Below, piece by piece: positions 33,426 to 41,338 of a DNA stretch of 57,871 bases (the first letter of the stretch is position 1; each line of letters begins with the position of its first letter). A program made the translations under genes and the position numbers. The DNA comes from Flavobacteriaceae bacterium (GTDB lineage Bacteria; Bacteroidota; Bacteroidia; Flavobacteriales; Flavobacteriaceae): assembly GCA_029238125.1 (NCBI GenBank), contig JAQWGQ010000003.1, positions 1 to 57,871 on the forward strand, read 5' to 3'. Below the pieces are notes generated by a model that worked only from the letters and a program-made list of their open reading frames with translations, did not search any database and was not told where the DNA came from.

Positions 33426-34281
33426 TTAATTCCGTAGGGTTGATCGGATAACCGTCGCTCCACAATTCTAGGTGCAAATGAGGGCCTGTTGACAAAACAC
33501 CGGTGCTTCCTGCAAAGCCAATGACTTCACCTGAAACCACGAGATCTCCTTGATTTACCGCCAATGATTCGTTGTGTTTGTACACAGATATTAGGTTTTG
33601 TTCGTGTTTAATAATAACAACATAGCCTGTCTCTGTTGTCCATTCAGCCAAAATCACAGTTCCGTCCGAGACTGCTTTGACTGGTGTCTTTTCTGGAACC
33701 CCGATATCAACTGCAAAGTGGTTTTCTGAGGGGTTGTAACCTTGGGTAATTACACCTGTTAGTGGAGGAAATAAAGTAAAATTACTTTCAGTCCCAGCGG
33801 TTTCAAATAAATTGAACCGGTCCTCTTGTGCAACTTCTGCACGTAGAATAGAGTCTTGTTGGTTTGTGCTAAAATCAAACTCCTCTATTAGATCAATATC
33901 TCCTTGAACGCTACGAGAAGGCATGTCCTCTAAGTCCACATTACCACTCAAAGCATCCGTAATTGAGGAAATATAACGTTGGTTTAGAAATAGTTGTTGC
34001 TGCAAGGAGTCCATGACATAGGTGTTGTTGATTGCTTGTCGCCGCATGGCGGTAGAGTCGTATCCCGGGATGTATTCTTTGAGGGGGGTTAAGGCAATAA
34101 TCATATAAGTTGCTCCAATTAAAATTATCGCAGAAATGCTCACAATCATAAAAACGTTAAATCGGCTGAGTTTGTAGGAAAGCATTTCTTCGAACGTGTT
34201 CTCATTGAGGACAACAAAACGATATTTTGCCAAAAATTTGGCGCGGAGTGATCTCTTGTTACTGTGATTTGATTTGGCCAT
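33412..34281 (-). CDS. Membrane-anchored M23-family peptidase
   Basis: This 289-residue protein has a basic N-terminus, one membrane helix (about residues 44-66), a coiled-coil-like stretch and a C-terminal LytM domain. The zinc ligands are in ENHFAVDIG (His and Asp) and GPHLHLELW. M23 enzymes cut peptidoglycan cross-bridges or act as activators. All ligands look intact, so activity is plausible. The ATG at 34281 is chosen over one at 34290 because a TATATTTG -7 box at 34288-34295 would start the transcript near 34285. It is the first gene of the run to GH3, DUF6909, SLBB exporter and Wzz. Confidence 0.9.
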   Translation of the reverse strand: MAKSNHSNKRSLRAKFLAKYRFVVLNENTFEEMLSYKLSRFNVFMIVSISAIILIGATYMIIALTPLKEYIPGYDSTAMRRQAINNTYVMDSLQQQLFLNQRYISSITDALSGNVDLEDMPSRSVQGDIDLIEEFDFSTNQQDSILRAEVAQEDRFNLFETAGTESNFTLFPPLTGVITQGYNPSENHFAVDIGVPEKTPVKAVSDGTVILAEWTTETGYVVIIKHEQNLISVYKHNESLAVNQGDLVVSGEVIGFAGSTGVLSTGPHLHLELWSDGYPINPTELIEFE

Positions 34282-34287
34282 CGTTTG

Positions 34288-34295
34288 CAAATATA
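34288..34295 (-). promoter_or_regulatory. Predicted -7 box of the M23-GH3-DUF6909-export operon
   Basis: The minus strand reads TATATTTG, a TAnnTTTG match, ending 6 bases before the ATG at 34281. The transcript would have almost no 5' leader. Confidence 0.5.
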
Positions 34296-34338
34296 ACCAA
34301 CTCTGTTTTGGGGTGTCTGAGAGTTCGAAAAACTTTAT

Positions 34339-34346
34339 TACATTTG
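34339..34346 (+). promoter_or_regulatory. Predicted -7 box of tatA
   Basis: TACATTTG at this position matches TAnnTTTG and precedes the tatA ATG at 34363 by 16 bases. No convincing -33 TTG is present. Confidence 0.45.
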
Positions 34347-34362
34347 TTTAAAATAATCTCTT

Positions 34363-34536
34363 ATGTCCGCAATTTTTGTTCTTTTAGCAATCGGCCCATG
34401 GCAAATTGTTCTCCTTGTTTTTCTGGTTGTTCTTCTTTTTGGAGGACGCAAAATTCCAGAGCTCATGCGCGGTCTAGGTACTGGTATTAAAGAGTTTAAG
34501 GACGCTTCCAAAGAAGACGACGCTGAAAAGGAATAA
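34363..34536 (+). CDS. tatA: Sec-independent translocase subunit TatA
   Basis: This is a short gene of 57 codons plus stop. The protein has a hydrophobic N-terminal helix (IGPWQIVLLVFLVVLLF), the FGG hinge and the amphipathic helix KIPELMRGLGTGIKEFK, followed by a short charged tail ending DDAEKE. This is the TatA/E layout; TatA oligomers form the channel for folded proteins with twin-arginine signals. It lacks the longer tail of TatB. It is divergent from the M23 operon, and its stop is 4 bases from the stop of the convergent lipoprotein gene. tatC is not in the window. Confidence 0.93.
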   Translation: MSAIFVLLAIGPWQIVLLVFLVVLLFGGRKIPELMRGLGTGIKEFKDASKEDDAEKE

Positions 34537-34540
34537 TCGT

Positions 34541-35515
34541 TTAGCGACTTTCTTGTAAAGACCGAAGCACTGTTTCAATTTCAAATACATAATCTCGCTT
34601 TGCTGAAGAAGGTGCAAAAACAAACCCTTCCAAAACAATATTTCTATTGTTGGGCTTGTCATTGATTATATACTGTAAAAACGGGCCCGCCATAAAGTCC
34701 CCCTTTACCTCCCATGTTCCCCGAATTTCTAATGCAGGTTTCTTTCCAAATGTTGTGTTGAAGATATATGGTTCGTATGCTTTTTCTGTGATGAAGTGGC
34801 TCTTAGGTAGGCGCCCTGGAATAAATGCCTTTCCGATGGAATCGTGCTGAAGAATAATTTTTTCTAGGTTTTGTTCAGTAACAATGTCTTCATCATAAGC
34901 CGTTGTTGTTGCCAATATGTTGATATGTCCTTTTTGAATTTCTCGTTGAAACCATGTTGTGGTCTCATTTTCCTTAAATGTTTTATAAGCAGAGGGCATC
35001 GTCAATGTAAACCCAAATTTTTCGTCGAGACCATGCTTGGCATAGGTCGATTTTCGAATTCTACGCAAACGTTCGGCGCGTTCTTGCGTGCGAAGAGTTT
35101 TGATTACTTCGTCAGATTGAGAAACAATGATTTCGGTAAGTGCAGTGGGGGTTGGAGCCGTAAAAACGGCCACGGTCTGCGGTTGCGCGTAGGTGTTTTT
35201 GTCAATGCGAACATTGGTTTGATCGCGAATCCCAACCCATATCACGCTGCGACTTGACTGTACAAAGCCCGAAAACACCTCAGGAGGTATTTGCTTGAGA
35301 TCAAATAATGGTTCTTGCTGTGGCAAGCCCTCTGCAGGATAGCCATACATGTCTCTAACGGCTTGCCCAATTGTTCCTGCCCACAATTGATCGGTCATCA
35401 CCACCGTAATCGTGTTAATGTTGCCGTTGGAAGATAAAACAAGGGGTGCGCTCTTTTTGTTCTGACACGAGATGGTCGTCAATAAAAGAATAAGAGGTAT
35501 TGTGTGGCGTTTCAT
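34541..35515 (-). CDS. DUF4837 family lipoprotein
   Basis: This 324-residue protein has a lipoprotein signal peptide (MKRHTIPLILLLTTISC, Cys17 lipidated) and a soluble domain. SNGNINTITVVMTDQLW near the start and TTWFQREIQKG in the middle fit a flavobacterial lipoprotein family I associate with DUF4837. There are no obvious catalytic motifs. It follows pgk by 19 bases on the same strand and is probably cotranscribed with it. Function is unknown; the location would be the periplasmic face of an envelope membrane. Confidence 0.85.
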   Translation of the reverse strand: MKRHTIPLILLLTTISCQNKKSAPLVLSSNGNINTITVVMTDQLWAGTIGQAVRDMYGYPAEGLPQQEPLFDLKQIPPEVFSGFVQSSRSVIWVGIRDQTNVRIDKNTYAQPQTVAVFTAPTPTALTEIIVSQSDEVIKTLRTQERAERLRRIRKSTYAKHGLDEKFGFTLTMPSAYKTFKENETTTWFQREIQKGHINILATTTAYDEDIVTEQNLEKIILQHDSIGKAFIPGRLPKSHFITEKAYEPYIFNTTFGKKPALEIRGTWEVKGDFMAGPFLQYIINDKPNNRNIVLEGFVFAPSSAKRDYVFEIETVLRSLQESR

Positions 35516-35534
35516 GTTTTTTATTTGTCAAAAG

Positions 35535-36722
35535 CTATACCAAAATCGCTGCGATCCCTGGGAGAGTTTTCCCTTCCAGACTTTCAAGCATCGCCCCTCC
35601 ACCTGTGGACACATAACTGACCTCGTTTTCCATGTTAAACTGCTTCACTGCTGCTACCGAGTCTCCCCCGCCGACAAGCGAGAATGCGCCGTTTTTTGTG
35701 CTTGCTGATATGGCTTCTCCTAAAGCAATCGTTCCTTGTGAAAAGTGCGAGAATTCAAAAACACCTAGTGGGCCGTTCCACAAAATGGTTTTGCTCTGCA
35801 ATACCACCTCGCGAAAAGCTGCCACGGTTTCTGGTCCTGCATCCATACCTTCCCACCCATCTGGGATTTGATCAATTGGAAAGATTTGTTGATTTGCCTC
35901 ATTTGAAAACTGATCTCCTGCAACCACATCTGTCGGCAAATGGATTTGAACACCTTTCTCTTTCGCGCTTCTCAAAATTGAGAGGGCTAGTTCTAGTTTG
36001 TCATCTTCGCAAATGGAATTTCCAATTTGTCCTCCCTTCGCTTTGGCAAAAGTAAATGACATCCCACCTCCAATAATCAGATGGTCTACCTTGTCCAATA
36101 TGTTTTCGATAATCGTAATCTTGGAAGATACTTTTGCGCCTCCAAGTACCGCCAACACGGGCTTTTCGCCTGTTGACATCACGCGATCTATCGCATCAAT
36201 TTCTTGTGCCAATAGGTAACCGAAATACTTTTCTTTTGGAAAAAATTGAGCAACTATGGTTGTTGAGGCGTGTGCGCGGTGCGCCGTTCCAAACGCGTCG
36301 TTAATATAACAATCCGCTAACGTTGAAAGTGCATTTGCAAACTGCTCGTCGCCTTTAGTTTCTTCGTCATAAAACCTGAGGTTTTCCAACAACATAACCT
36401 GTCCTGGCTGTAAGGAGCGGGCCTGCGCTTGGGCTTCTGGTCCAATCGTGTGTTTTGAAAACTGAATGTCAACACCCAACACCTTTTGTATTTCAGAAAC
36501 AATGTGGCGCAAGGACAGCTTGTCATCTACCCCCTTTGGTCGCCCAAAATGAGTCATCAATAAGCAGCTTCCGCCGTCTGCCAATACCTTGTCAATCGTT
36601 GGTTTAGCGGCTTTAATCCTTGTGTGATCTGTCACTCGTTTGTTCTCGTCGAGTGGGACATTGAAATCAACTCGAATAAGTACCTTTTTGTTTGAAAAAT
36701 TGACGGTGTCTAAGGTTCGCAT
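35535..36722 (-). CDS. pgk: Phosphoglycerate kinase
   Basis: This 395-residue glycolytic enzyme interconverts 1,3-bisphosphoglycerate and ADP with 3-phosphoglycerate and ATP. The start at 36722 (MRTLDTVNF) is preferred over an upstream ATG that lies before the -7 box at 36740-36747. Motifs are VLIRVDFNVPLDE, LMTHFGRPKG, LLENLRFYDEETKGD, LGGAKVSSKI, ILWNGPLGVFE and, near the end, VGGGDSVAAVKQF and STGGGAMLESLEGKTLPG. Both domains are complete. It is divergent from the DNA polymerase III delta' gene. Confidence 0.98.
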   Translation of the reverse strand: MRTLDTVNFSNKKVLIRVDFNVPLDENKRVTDHTRIKAAKPTIDKVLADGGSCLLMTHFGRPKGVDDKLSLRHIVSEIQKVLGVDIQFSKHTIGPEAQAQARSLQPGQVMLLENLRFYDEETKGDEQFANALSTLADCYINDAFGTAHRAHASTTIVAQFFPKEKYFGYLLAQEIDAIDRVMSTGEKPVLAVLGGAKVSSKITIIENILDKVDHLIIGGGMSFTFAKAKGGQIGNSICEDDKLELALSILRSAKEKGVQIHLPTDVVAGDQFSNEANQQIFPIDQIPDGWEGMDAGPETVAAFREVVLQSKTILWNGPLGVFEFSHFSQGTIALGEAISASTKNGAFSLVGGGDSVAAVKQFNMENEVSYVSTGGGAMLESLEGKTLPGIAAILV

Positions 36723-36739
36723 TTTGTGAATTTTGCGTG

Positions 36740-36747
36740 CAAATGTA
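36740..36747 (-). promoter_or_regulatory. Predicted -7 box of pgk
   Basis: The minus strand reads TACATTTG (TAnnTTTG), 17 bases before the ATG at 36722. No -33 TTG at the expected spacing was found. Confidence 0.45.
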
Positions 36748-36806
36748 CGTTTTTTCTTCTCAGTTATCATTTGTGTTGTTTGCTATTTATTTCGTTGTTG
36801 GATGTG

Positions 36807-36814
36807 TATATTTG
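36807..36814 (+). promoter_or_regulatory. Predicted -7 box just before the holB start
   Basis: TATATTTG lies 3 bases before the GTG at 36818. If it is used, transcription would begin at or very near the start codon. This favours the GTG over the in-frame start further upstream. Confidence 0.4.
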
Positions 36815-36817
36815 TTT

Positions 36818-37954
36818 GTGCGATTTGATCAAATCTACGGCCATGATTCTCAAATTAAGGCCCTTCGTGAAAGTATTTCTTTGGGTCGGGTTCCTCATGC
36901 GCAACTGTTTACTGGCCCTGAGGGTGTTGGTATGCTCTCGGTTGCCATCGCATTTATGCGGGCTGTGTTTTGTCAAGAACCAAATGTAGACAAGTCGTCT
37001 TGTGATTTGAAGTTTGATCGGCTGACACATCCTGATCTTCATTTTGTCTTTCCAGTGGCGTCAAACGCAAAAGTGAAAACCAAACCGACATCAGATCAAT
37101 TCTTGGAAGACTGGCGCTTGTTTGTCGAAAACAACCGTTTCGGAACACTGTTTGATTGGTACCAACAACTCGAAATTGAAAATAAGCAAGGTCAAATCGG
37201 TGTTTTGGAATCTGAGGAAATTACAAAGAAACTTTCCTTAACGGCTTATGAAGGGGGTTGGAAGAGCGTGATCGTATGGCAGGCCGACAAGCTCAACCTC
37301 GCTGCAGCTAACAAACTGCTCAAACTTGTGGAAGAGCCACCTGAAAAAACTCTTCTTATACTTATTTCAAATCATGAAGATCAGGTTCTTGAAACGCTAC
37401 GCTCGCGTTGTCAAGGTGTCCAGTTTTCATTGTTGCCTGAACGTGCCGTTTCAAAGGCGTTAATTTCTTATGGGGCAACTGATGAGGTGGCTGAAAGTTT
37501 AAGCATACAGGCCAATGGCCAGTTGAGTCGTGCTTTGCGATTGATGAAAGCCCAAGAGGTGCCTTTCGAAGATTGGTTTGTGAGTTGGGTGCGCACCGCT
37601 TTTAAAGCTATGCGAAACAAAGGGTCTGTTGTTGAACTACTTAATTGGAGTCAACAAGTTGCGGGCGTTGGTCGGGAAACGCAAAAACAATTTTTATTGT
37701 TTAGCATCGAACTCTTTCGTCAGGCCTTGCTGGTTCAGTATGATCTCACTGAGCTCACAAGCTATAAGCCGAGAGGAGATTTTGACATTTCACGATTTTC
37801 AAATTATGTCCATAACGGAAACATTCACTTGATTATCAGTGATTTAGAGTCTGCTTACCTTCATGTTGAACGAAATGGTAATGCCAAAATGATTTTCTCT
37901 GATCTGTCGTTAAAGCTCACGAGACACATTCATAACCCCCCTGTTTTGTCTTAA
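36818..37954 (+). CDS. holB: DNA polymerase III subunit delta' (clamp-loader)
   Basis: This 378-residue protein of the AAA+ clamp-loader family helps load the sliding clamp. The GTG at 36818 gives MRFDQIYGHDSQIKALRESI, the usual start of this family in Bacteroidota. GRVPHAQLFTGPEGVGMLSVA has the P-loop position but lacks the Lys, as expected for non-ATPase delta'. THPDLHFVFP marks the region where DnaX relatives bind zinc; most of the cysteines are missing. KLLKLVEEPPEKTLLILISN and LRSRCQGVQF are the clamp-loader core. It is divergent from pgk, and 90 bases of non-coding sequence follow before the convergent methyltransferase. Confidence 0.9.
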   Translation: MRFDQIYGHDSQIKALRESISLGRVPHAQLFTGPEGVGMLSVAIAFMRAVFCQEPNVDKSSCDLKFDRLTHPDLHFVFPVASNAKVKTKPTSDQFLEDWRLFVENNRFGTLFDWYQQLEIENKQGQIGVLESEEITKKLSLTAYEGGWKSVIVWQADKLNLAAANKLLKLVEEPPEKTLLILISNHEDQVLETLRSRCQGVQFSLLPERAVSKALISYGATDEVAESLSIQANGQLSRALRLMKAQEVPFEDWFVSWVRTAFKAMRNKGSVVELLNWSQQVAGVGRETQKQFLLFSIELFRQALLVQYDLTELTSYKPRGDFDISRFSNYVHNGNIHLIISDLESAYLHVERNGNAKMIFSDLSLKLTRHIHNPPVLS

Positions 37955-38044
37955 ATTTCGCTTTTTTTTGGTCTTTTCTATTGGGTTCATTTTGTTTTTT
38001 TGACCTAGTAGTTCGTCAACATCCTAAAGTGCGCTTAAACGCCT

Positions 38045-38854
38045 TTATTTTCGTTTTTGTAAAACATAAATCAACGAAGAGTAGTTTTTTGAATGTTTTG
38101 CAGCGCGATTTGATCGCCATCCAGACCAAAATGCTTTAAACCATGGAAAATTGGATTTGCGGTTTTGTTCTGAAAGCAATGACACGTAATAAGCATCAAA
38201 ACGGAGCGGATATGTTTTTTCCGTTTCGAAACCCAAGTCTTTTGCCATGCTTATAAAGCCCTCCGGTGAGAAATGCCACAAATGTCTTGGGACGTCATAG
38301 GCAGCCCACATTGCGCCGTATTTGTTTGCGTCCCATGATGTAAAATTTGGTAGGGCAACAAAGAGTTTACCATTGTCTGTTAAAGAATTGAGCGCATGCT
38401 TAAAAAACTCGTTTGGGTTAGGGAGGTGTTCTACAACATGCCATGCTGTGATCGCTTGATATGTGTTTTGGTTGGTCCATGTGCGTTGGTATTTAACTTT
38501 AGCCCCATGGGGTTTGGTGTTGGGCTCAAAGCCCTCAGACTGCCACCCTTTTGTGTTCGCAAATTCTACAAAAGACCCTGTGCCCGCACCAAAATCTAAG
38601 AGCTTTCCTTTGATTTGAGTGTGTTTGTTGATGATCTTGATTTTATAGTTATGGTTCCATTGTCTGAGTCGCGAATAAACTGAGAAGAGCAATGATCTTC
38701 CTTGTTTTTTATGAGAGATGTAGTTTGGGTGGTCATAGTACTTCTCAATATCTTTCGGTTGGGGTGTTGTTTGTAGAATGTCGTAATGGTCATGGGGCTC
38801 TAAAACAAAAGAATCTCCTGTAACTAAGTGGTCAAAACAAGTTATTTTATTCAT
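38045..38854 (-). CDS. Class I SAM-dependent methyltransferase
   Basis: This 269-residue protein has a Methyltransf_23-like Rossmann domain. LLDFGAGTGSFVEFA is the SAM-binding motif I (about residues 85-99), AWHVVEHLPNPNEFF is the post-motif II segment, and GKLFVALPNFTSWD is motif III. The N-terminal part with CFDHLVTGDSF and YDHPNYISHKKQ is typical of bacterial methyltransferases from this group. The substrate cannot be deduced. It is the third gene after ybeY and mnmG, starting 29 bases after mnmG with a parS-like palindrome in the gap. Confidence 0.85.
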   Translation of the reverse strand: MNKITCFDHLVTGDSFVLEPHDHYDILQTTPQPKDIEKYYDHPNYISHKKQGRSLLFSVYSRLRQWNHNYKIKIINKHTQIKGKLLDFGAGTGSFVEFANTKGWQSEGFEPNTKPHGAKVKYQRTWTNQNTYQAITAWHVVEHLPNPNEFFKHALNSLTDNGKLFVALPNFTSWDANKYGAMWAAYDVPRHLWHFSPEGFISMAKDLGFETEKTYPLRFDAYYVSLLSEQNRKSNFPWFKAFWSGWRSNRAAKHSKNYSSLIYVLQKRK

Positions 38855-38868
38855 TGGGTAATTGGTGT

Positions 38869-38884
38869 TGTTCCACGTGGAACC
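38869..38884. promoter_or_regulatory. parS: parS-like palindrome (site 1)
   Basis: TGTTCCACGTGGAACC is a 16-base near-perfect palindrome that matches the chromosomal parS consensus bound by ParB, being the CC/GG variant of TGTTTCACGTGAAACA. It fills most of the gap between mnmG and the methyltransferase gene. A second copy lies about 1.9 kb to the right. Confidence 0.75.
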
Positions 38885-40755
38885 TAACGCCCCATATGGA
38901 CTAATAAAACACTAATGTCACTTGGCGAAACACCGCTTATTCGGGACGCTTGGGATAGGGTTTGTGGTTGGATTTCTGTCAATTTTTGCCGTGCTTCTGC
39001 GGATATCGATTGAATAGAGTGATAGTCAATGCCCTGTGGTATTTTGACAGACTCTAATCGGTCTAGTTTTTGAGCTTGTGCTTCTTCTTTTTCTATATAG
39101 CCTGCATATTTAATTTGAATTTCTGCTTGTTCTATGGTTGTTTGCGCGATCTTGTTTTGTTTTAAATAGCTGCTGATTGGTTCTAGCTGAAGTAAATCAT
39201 CCATTTTGAGTTGCGGGCGTGATAGAATCTTAGCGAGCTTTGTGGATTGTTTGATTTCTGCCGTTTCATTCTGTTGTAAAATAGGATTCATTTGCTTGGG
39301 TTGTGTGCTCGTTTTCTTTAAAAAACGGATAAGACTATCTGCTTGGTGTTGGGATTTTTCCATCTCTTCAAGACGTTCATCTGATGCTAGCCCAATTTTG
39401 TGTGACAATGGGGTTAAACGAGTATCCGCATTGTCTTGGCGGAGCAACGTTCGATATTCTGCTCGAGACGTAAACATTCGGTAAGGTTCCTCGGTCCCTT
39501 TTGTGATAAGATCGTCGATCAAAACACCGATATATGCCTGGTCTCTCCGTAAAGAAAACGGCTCTTGTTCTGTGTGATATAAGTGTGCGTTGATCCCCGC
39601 AATTAGCCCTTGTGCTGCTGCCTCCTCATATCCTGTGGTGCCATTGATTTGACCAGCAAAAAACAAACCTGTTATGGGTTTGGTTTCTAAGCTGTGTTTG
39701 AGTTGTGTTGGTGGAAAATAATCATACTCAATTGCATAACCCGGGCGAAAGAACTTAACGTTTTCAAAGCCTGAGACAGCTGTTAAGGCACGAAACTGAA
39801 CATCTTCTGGTAAAGATGTAGAAAATCCATTTACATAAACTTCTACTGTATTCCATCCTTCAGGTTCAACAAAAATTTGATGGCGGTCTTTATCTGCAAA
39901 GCGGTTGATTTTGTCCTCAACAGATGGACAATATCGCGGTCCAACACTTTGAATTCTTCCGTTAAACATCGGAGACCGATCAAAGCCTTCACGCAATAAA
40001 TCATGTGCTTCTGGATTGGTGTAGGTCATATGACAAGAGCGCTGTGTTTTTAGGGGTTGAGTTGATGCTAAATAAGAAAACGTGCTGGGCTGTTCATCGC
40101 CGGGTTGTTCAATCATTTTATTGTAGTCCAATGACCGACCATCAACTCGTGGCGGTGTGCCGGTTTTCATTCTGCCTGACATAAACCCTCTTTCTACAAG
40201 TCTTTCGGTTATTCCGAAAGATGCGCTTTCGCCTGCGCGTCCTCCACCAAATTGTTTTTCACCAATGTGAATCAATCCATTAAGAAAGGTTCCGCTTGTC
40301 AGTACCACAGACTTCGCAAAGACCTTTAGGCCTAATGAAGTTTTGACCCCACAAACTCGATCTTTATCAAAGAGCAAGTCCGTTACCATTTCCTGATAAA
40401 AATCTACGCTATGTGTTTTTTCCAAGCGCAGCCGCCACTCCTCTGCAAAACGCATGCGATCAGATTGGGCTCTTGGACTCCACATTGCTGGTCCTTTGGA
40501 TTTATTGAGCATTTTAAATTGTATCGCTGTGTTGTCAGTAACAATGCCACTGTATCCACCGAGAGCATCAATTTCGCGGAGGATTTGTCCTTTTGCAATG
40601 CCTCCCATCGCAGGGTTGCAGGACATTTGGGCAATGTTTTGCAGGTTCATGGTTATCAAAAGCGTTTTACTTCCCATATTTGCGGCAGCCGCGGCAGCCT
40701 CAGACCCCGCATGACCGGCCCCAACAACGATCACATCATATTCATTTGAAAACAT
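38884..40755 (-). CDS. mnmG: tRNA uridine 5-carboxymethylaminomethyl modification enzyme MnmG (GidA)
   Basis: This 623-residue FAD enzyme works with MnmE to form cmnm5U at the wobble position of certain tRNAs. [20 protein letters not shown] binds FAD, followed by [47 protein letters not shown] and [20 protein letters not shown] are the family signatures. The C-terminal helical domain that contacts tRNA and MnmE ends in [14 protein letters not shown]. It starts 3 bases after the ybeY stop, so the two are coexpressed. The gene is flanked by two parS-like sites; mnmG is often found near the origin of replication. Confidence 0.98.
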   Translation of the reverse strand: MFSNEYDVIVVGAGHAGSEAAAAAANMGSKTLLITMNLQNIAQMSCNPAMGGIAKGQILREIDALGGYSGIVTDNTAIQFKMLNKSKGPAMWSPRAQSDRMRFAEEWRLRLEKTHSVDFYQEMVTDLLFDKDRVCGVKTSLGLKVFAKSVVLTSGTFLNGLIHIGEKQFGGGRAGESASFGITERLVERGFMSGRMKTGTPPRVDGRSLDYNKMIEQPGDEQPSTFSYLASTQPLKTQRSCHMTYTNPEAHDLLREGFDRSPMFNGRIQSVGPRYCPSVEDKINRFADKDRHQIFVEPEGWNTVEVYVNGFSTSLPEDVQFRALTAVSGFENVKFFRPGYAIEYDYFPPTQLKHSLETKPITGLFFAGQINGTTGYEEAAAQGLIAGINAHLYHTEQEPFSLRRDQAYIGVLIDDLITKGTEEPYRMFTSRAEYRTLLRQDNADTRLTPLSHKIGLASDERLEEMEKSQHQADSLIRFLKKTSTQPKQMNPILQQNETAEIKQSTKLAKILSRPQLKMDDLLQLEPISSYLKQNKIAQTTIEQAEIQIKYAGYIEKEEAQAQKLDRLESVKIPQGIDYHSIQSISAEARQKLTEIQPQTLSQASRISGVSPSDISVLLVHMGR

Positions 40756-40758
40756 GTC

Positions 40759-41193
40759 CTACTGTGATTTATGTTCCACGTGGAACTGTTTTAACATTTC
40801 ATCTTCTTTTTCACGCATCGCTTTTCTCTCTTTTGTGTTTTTGTCTGAGTAGCCCACACAATGAAGAACGCCGTGGATTAGGACCCTTGCGAGTTCATTT
40901 TCTACGCTTACTCCTTCGTGGGTTGCGTTCTCTGATACACGATCAGTCGATACCGCAATGTCACAATTTATTGTTTTTGCGGAAGAGCAATCAAACGTAA
41001 TCACATCAGTATAATCATCGTGCTCTAAGTGTTTTTGATTCAGCGCCAACAAGTCGTCATCACCCATAAGTGCAATATGAATATCCCCGATTTGCATGTC
41101 CAATAACAAAACACAGTCTGACAACCAACGCAAGAGCTGTCCTTGATTTTGAACCGAAAATTGATTTTGCACTTGTAACGTTATCTTTTTCAC
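40759..41193 (-). CDS. ybeY: Endoribonuclease YbeY (16S rRNA maturation factor)
   Basis: This 144-residue metallo-endoribonuclease is involved in 16S rRNA 3' end processing and ribosome quality control. The zinc motif is HGVLHCVGYSD, with His107, His111 and Asp117; E. coli has His at the third position, and Asp is the form I expect in Bacteroidota. The GTG at 41193 is preferred over an ATG at 41229 because a TTG-21-TACCTTTG promoter (41229-41198) lies between them. The 3' end contains parS-like site 2. It is divergent from gltX and is followed by mnmG 3 bases downstream. Confidence 0.93.
   Translation of the reverse strand: MKKITLQVQNQFSVQNQGQLLRWLSDCVLLLDMQIGDIHIALMGDDDLLALNQKHLEHDDYTDVITFDCSSAKTINCDIAVSTDRVSENATHEGVSVENELARVLIHGVLHCVGYSDKNTKERKAMREKEDEMLKQFHVEHKSQ
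40772..40787. promoter_or_regulatory. parS: parS-like palindrome (site 2)
   Basis: TGTTCCACGTGGAACT differs from site 1 in one flanking base. It lies inside the 3' end of ybeY, where the minus strand encodes QFHVEH. Together with site 1 it brackets mnmG, which makes chance occurrence of a 14-base palindrome unlikely. Confidence 0.75.
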
Positions 41194-41197
41194 AGTG

Positions 41198-41229
41198 CAA
41201 AGGTAGGTGTTTCCGTTGTTGAAAGCCAA
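41198..41229 (-). promoter_or_regulatory. Predicted promoter of ybeY-mnmG-methyltransferase
   Basis: On the minus strand TTG (41229-41227), a 21-base spacer and TACCTTTG (41205-41198) fit the Bacteroidota consensus. The expected transcription start is within a base or two of the GTG at 41193, so the mRNA would be nearly leaderless. Confidence 0.6.
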
Positions 41230-41338
41230 TATAGAAAACCCAAAGTTATCACAAACGCCTGTCTTTCAAAGATTTAAGTTGATATTTATTTGGTTTCGTG
41301 TTATCACGAATAGGCGATATCTTTACAAAAACTTTTGC

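Noticed and set aside
37955-38044. A terminator hairpin between holB and the convergent methyltransferase
   Set aside because: There are T-rich runs but no convincing stem-loop could be paired by eye.
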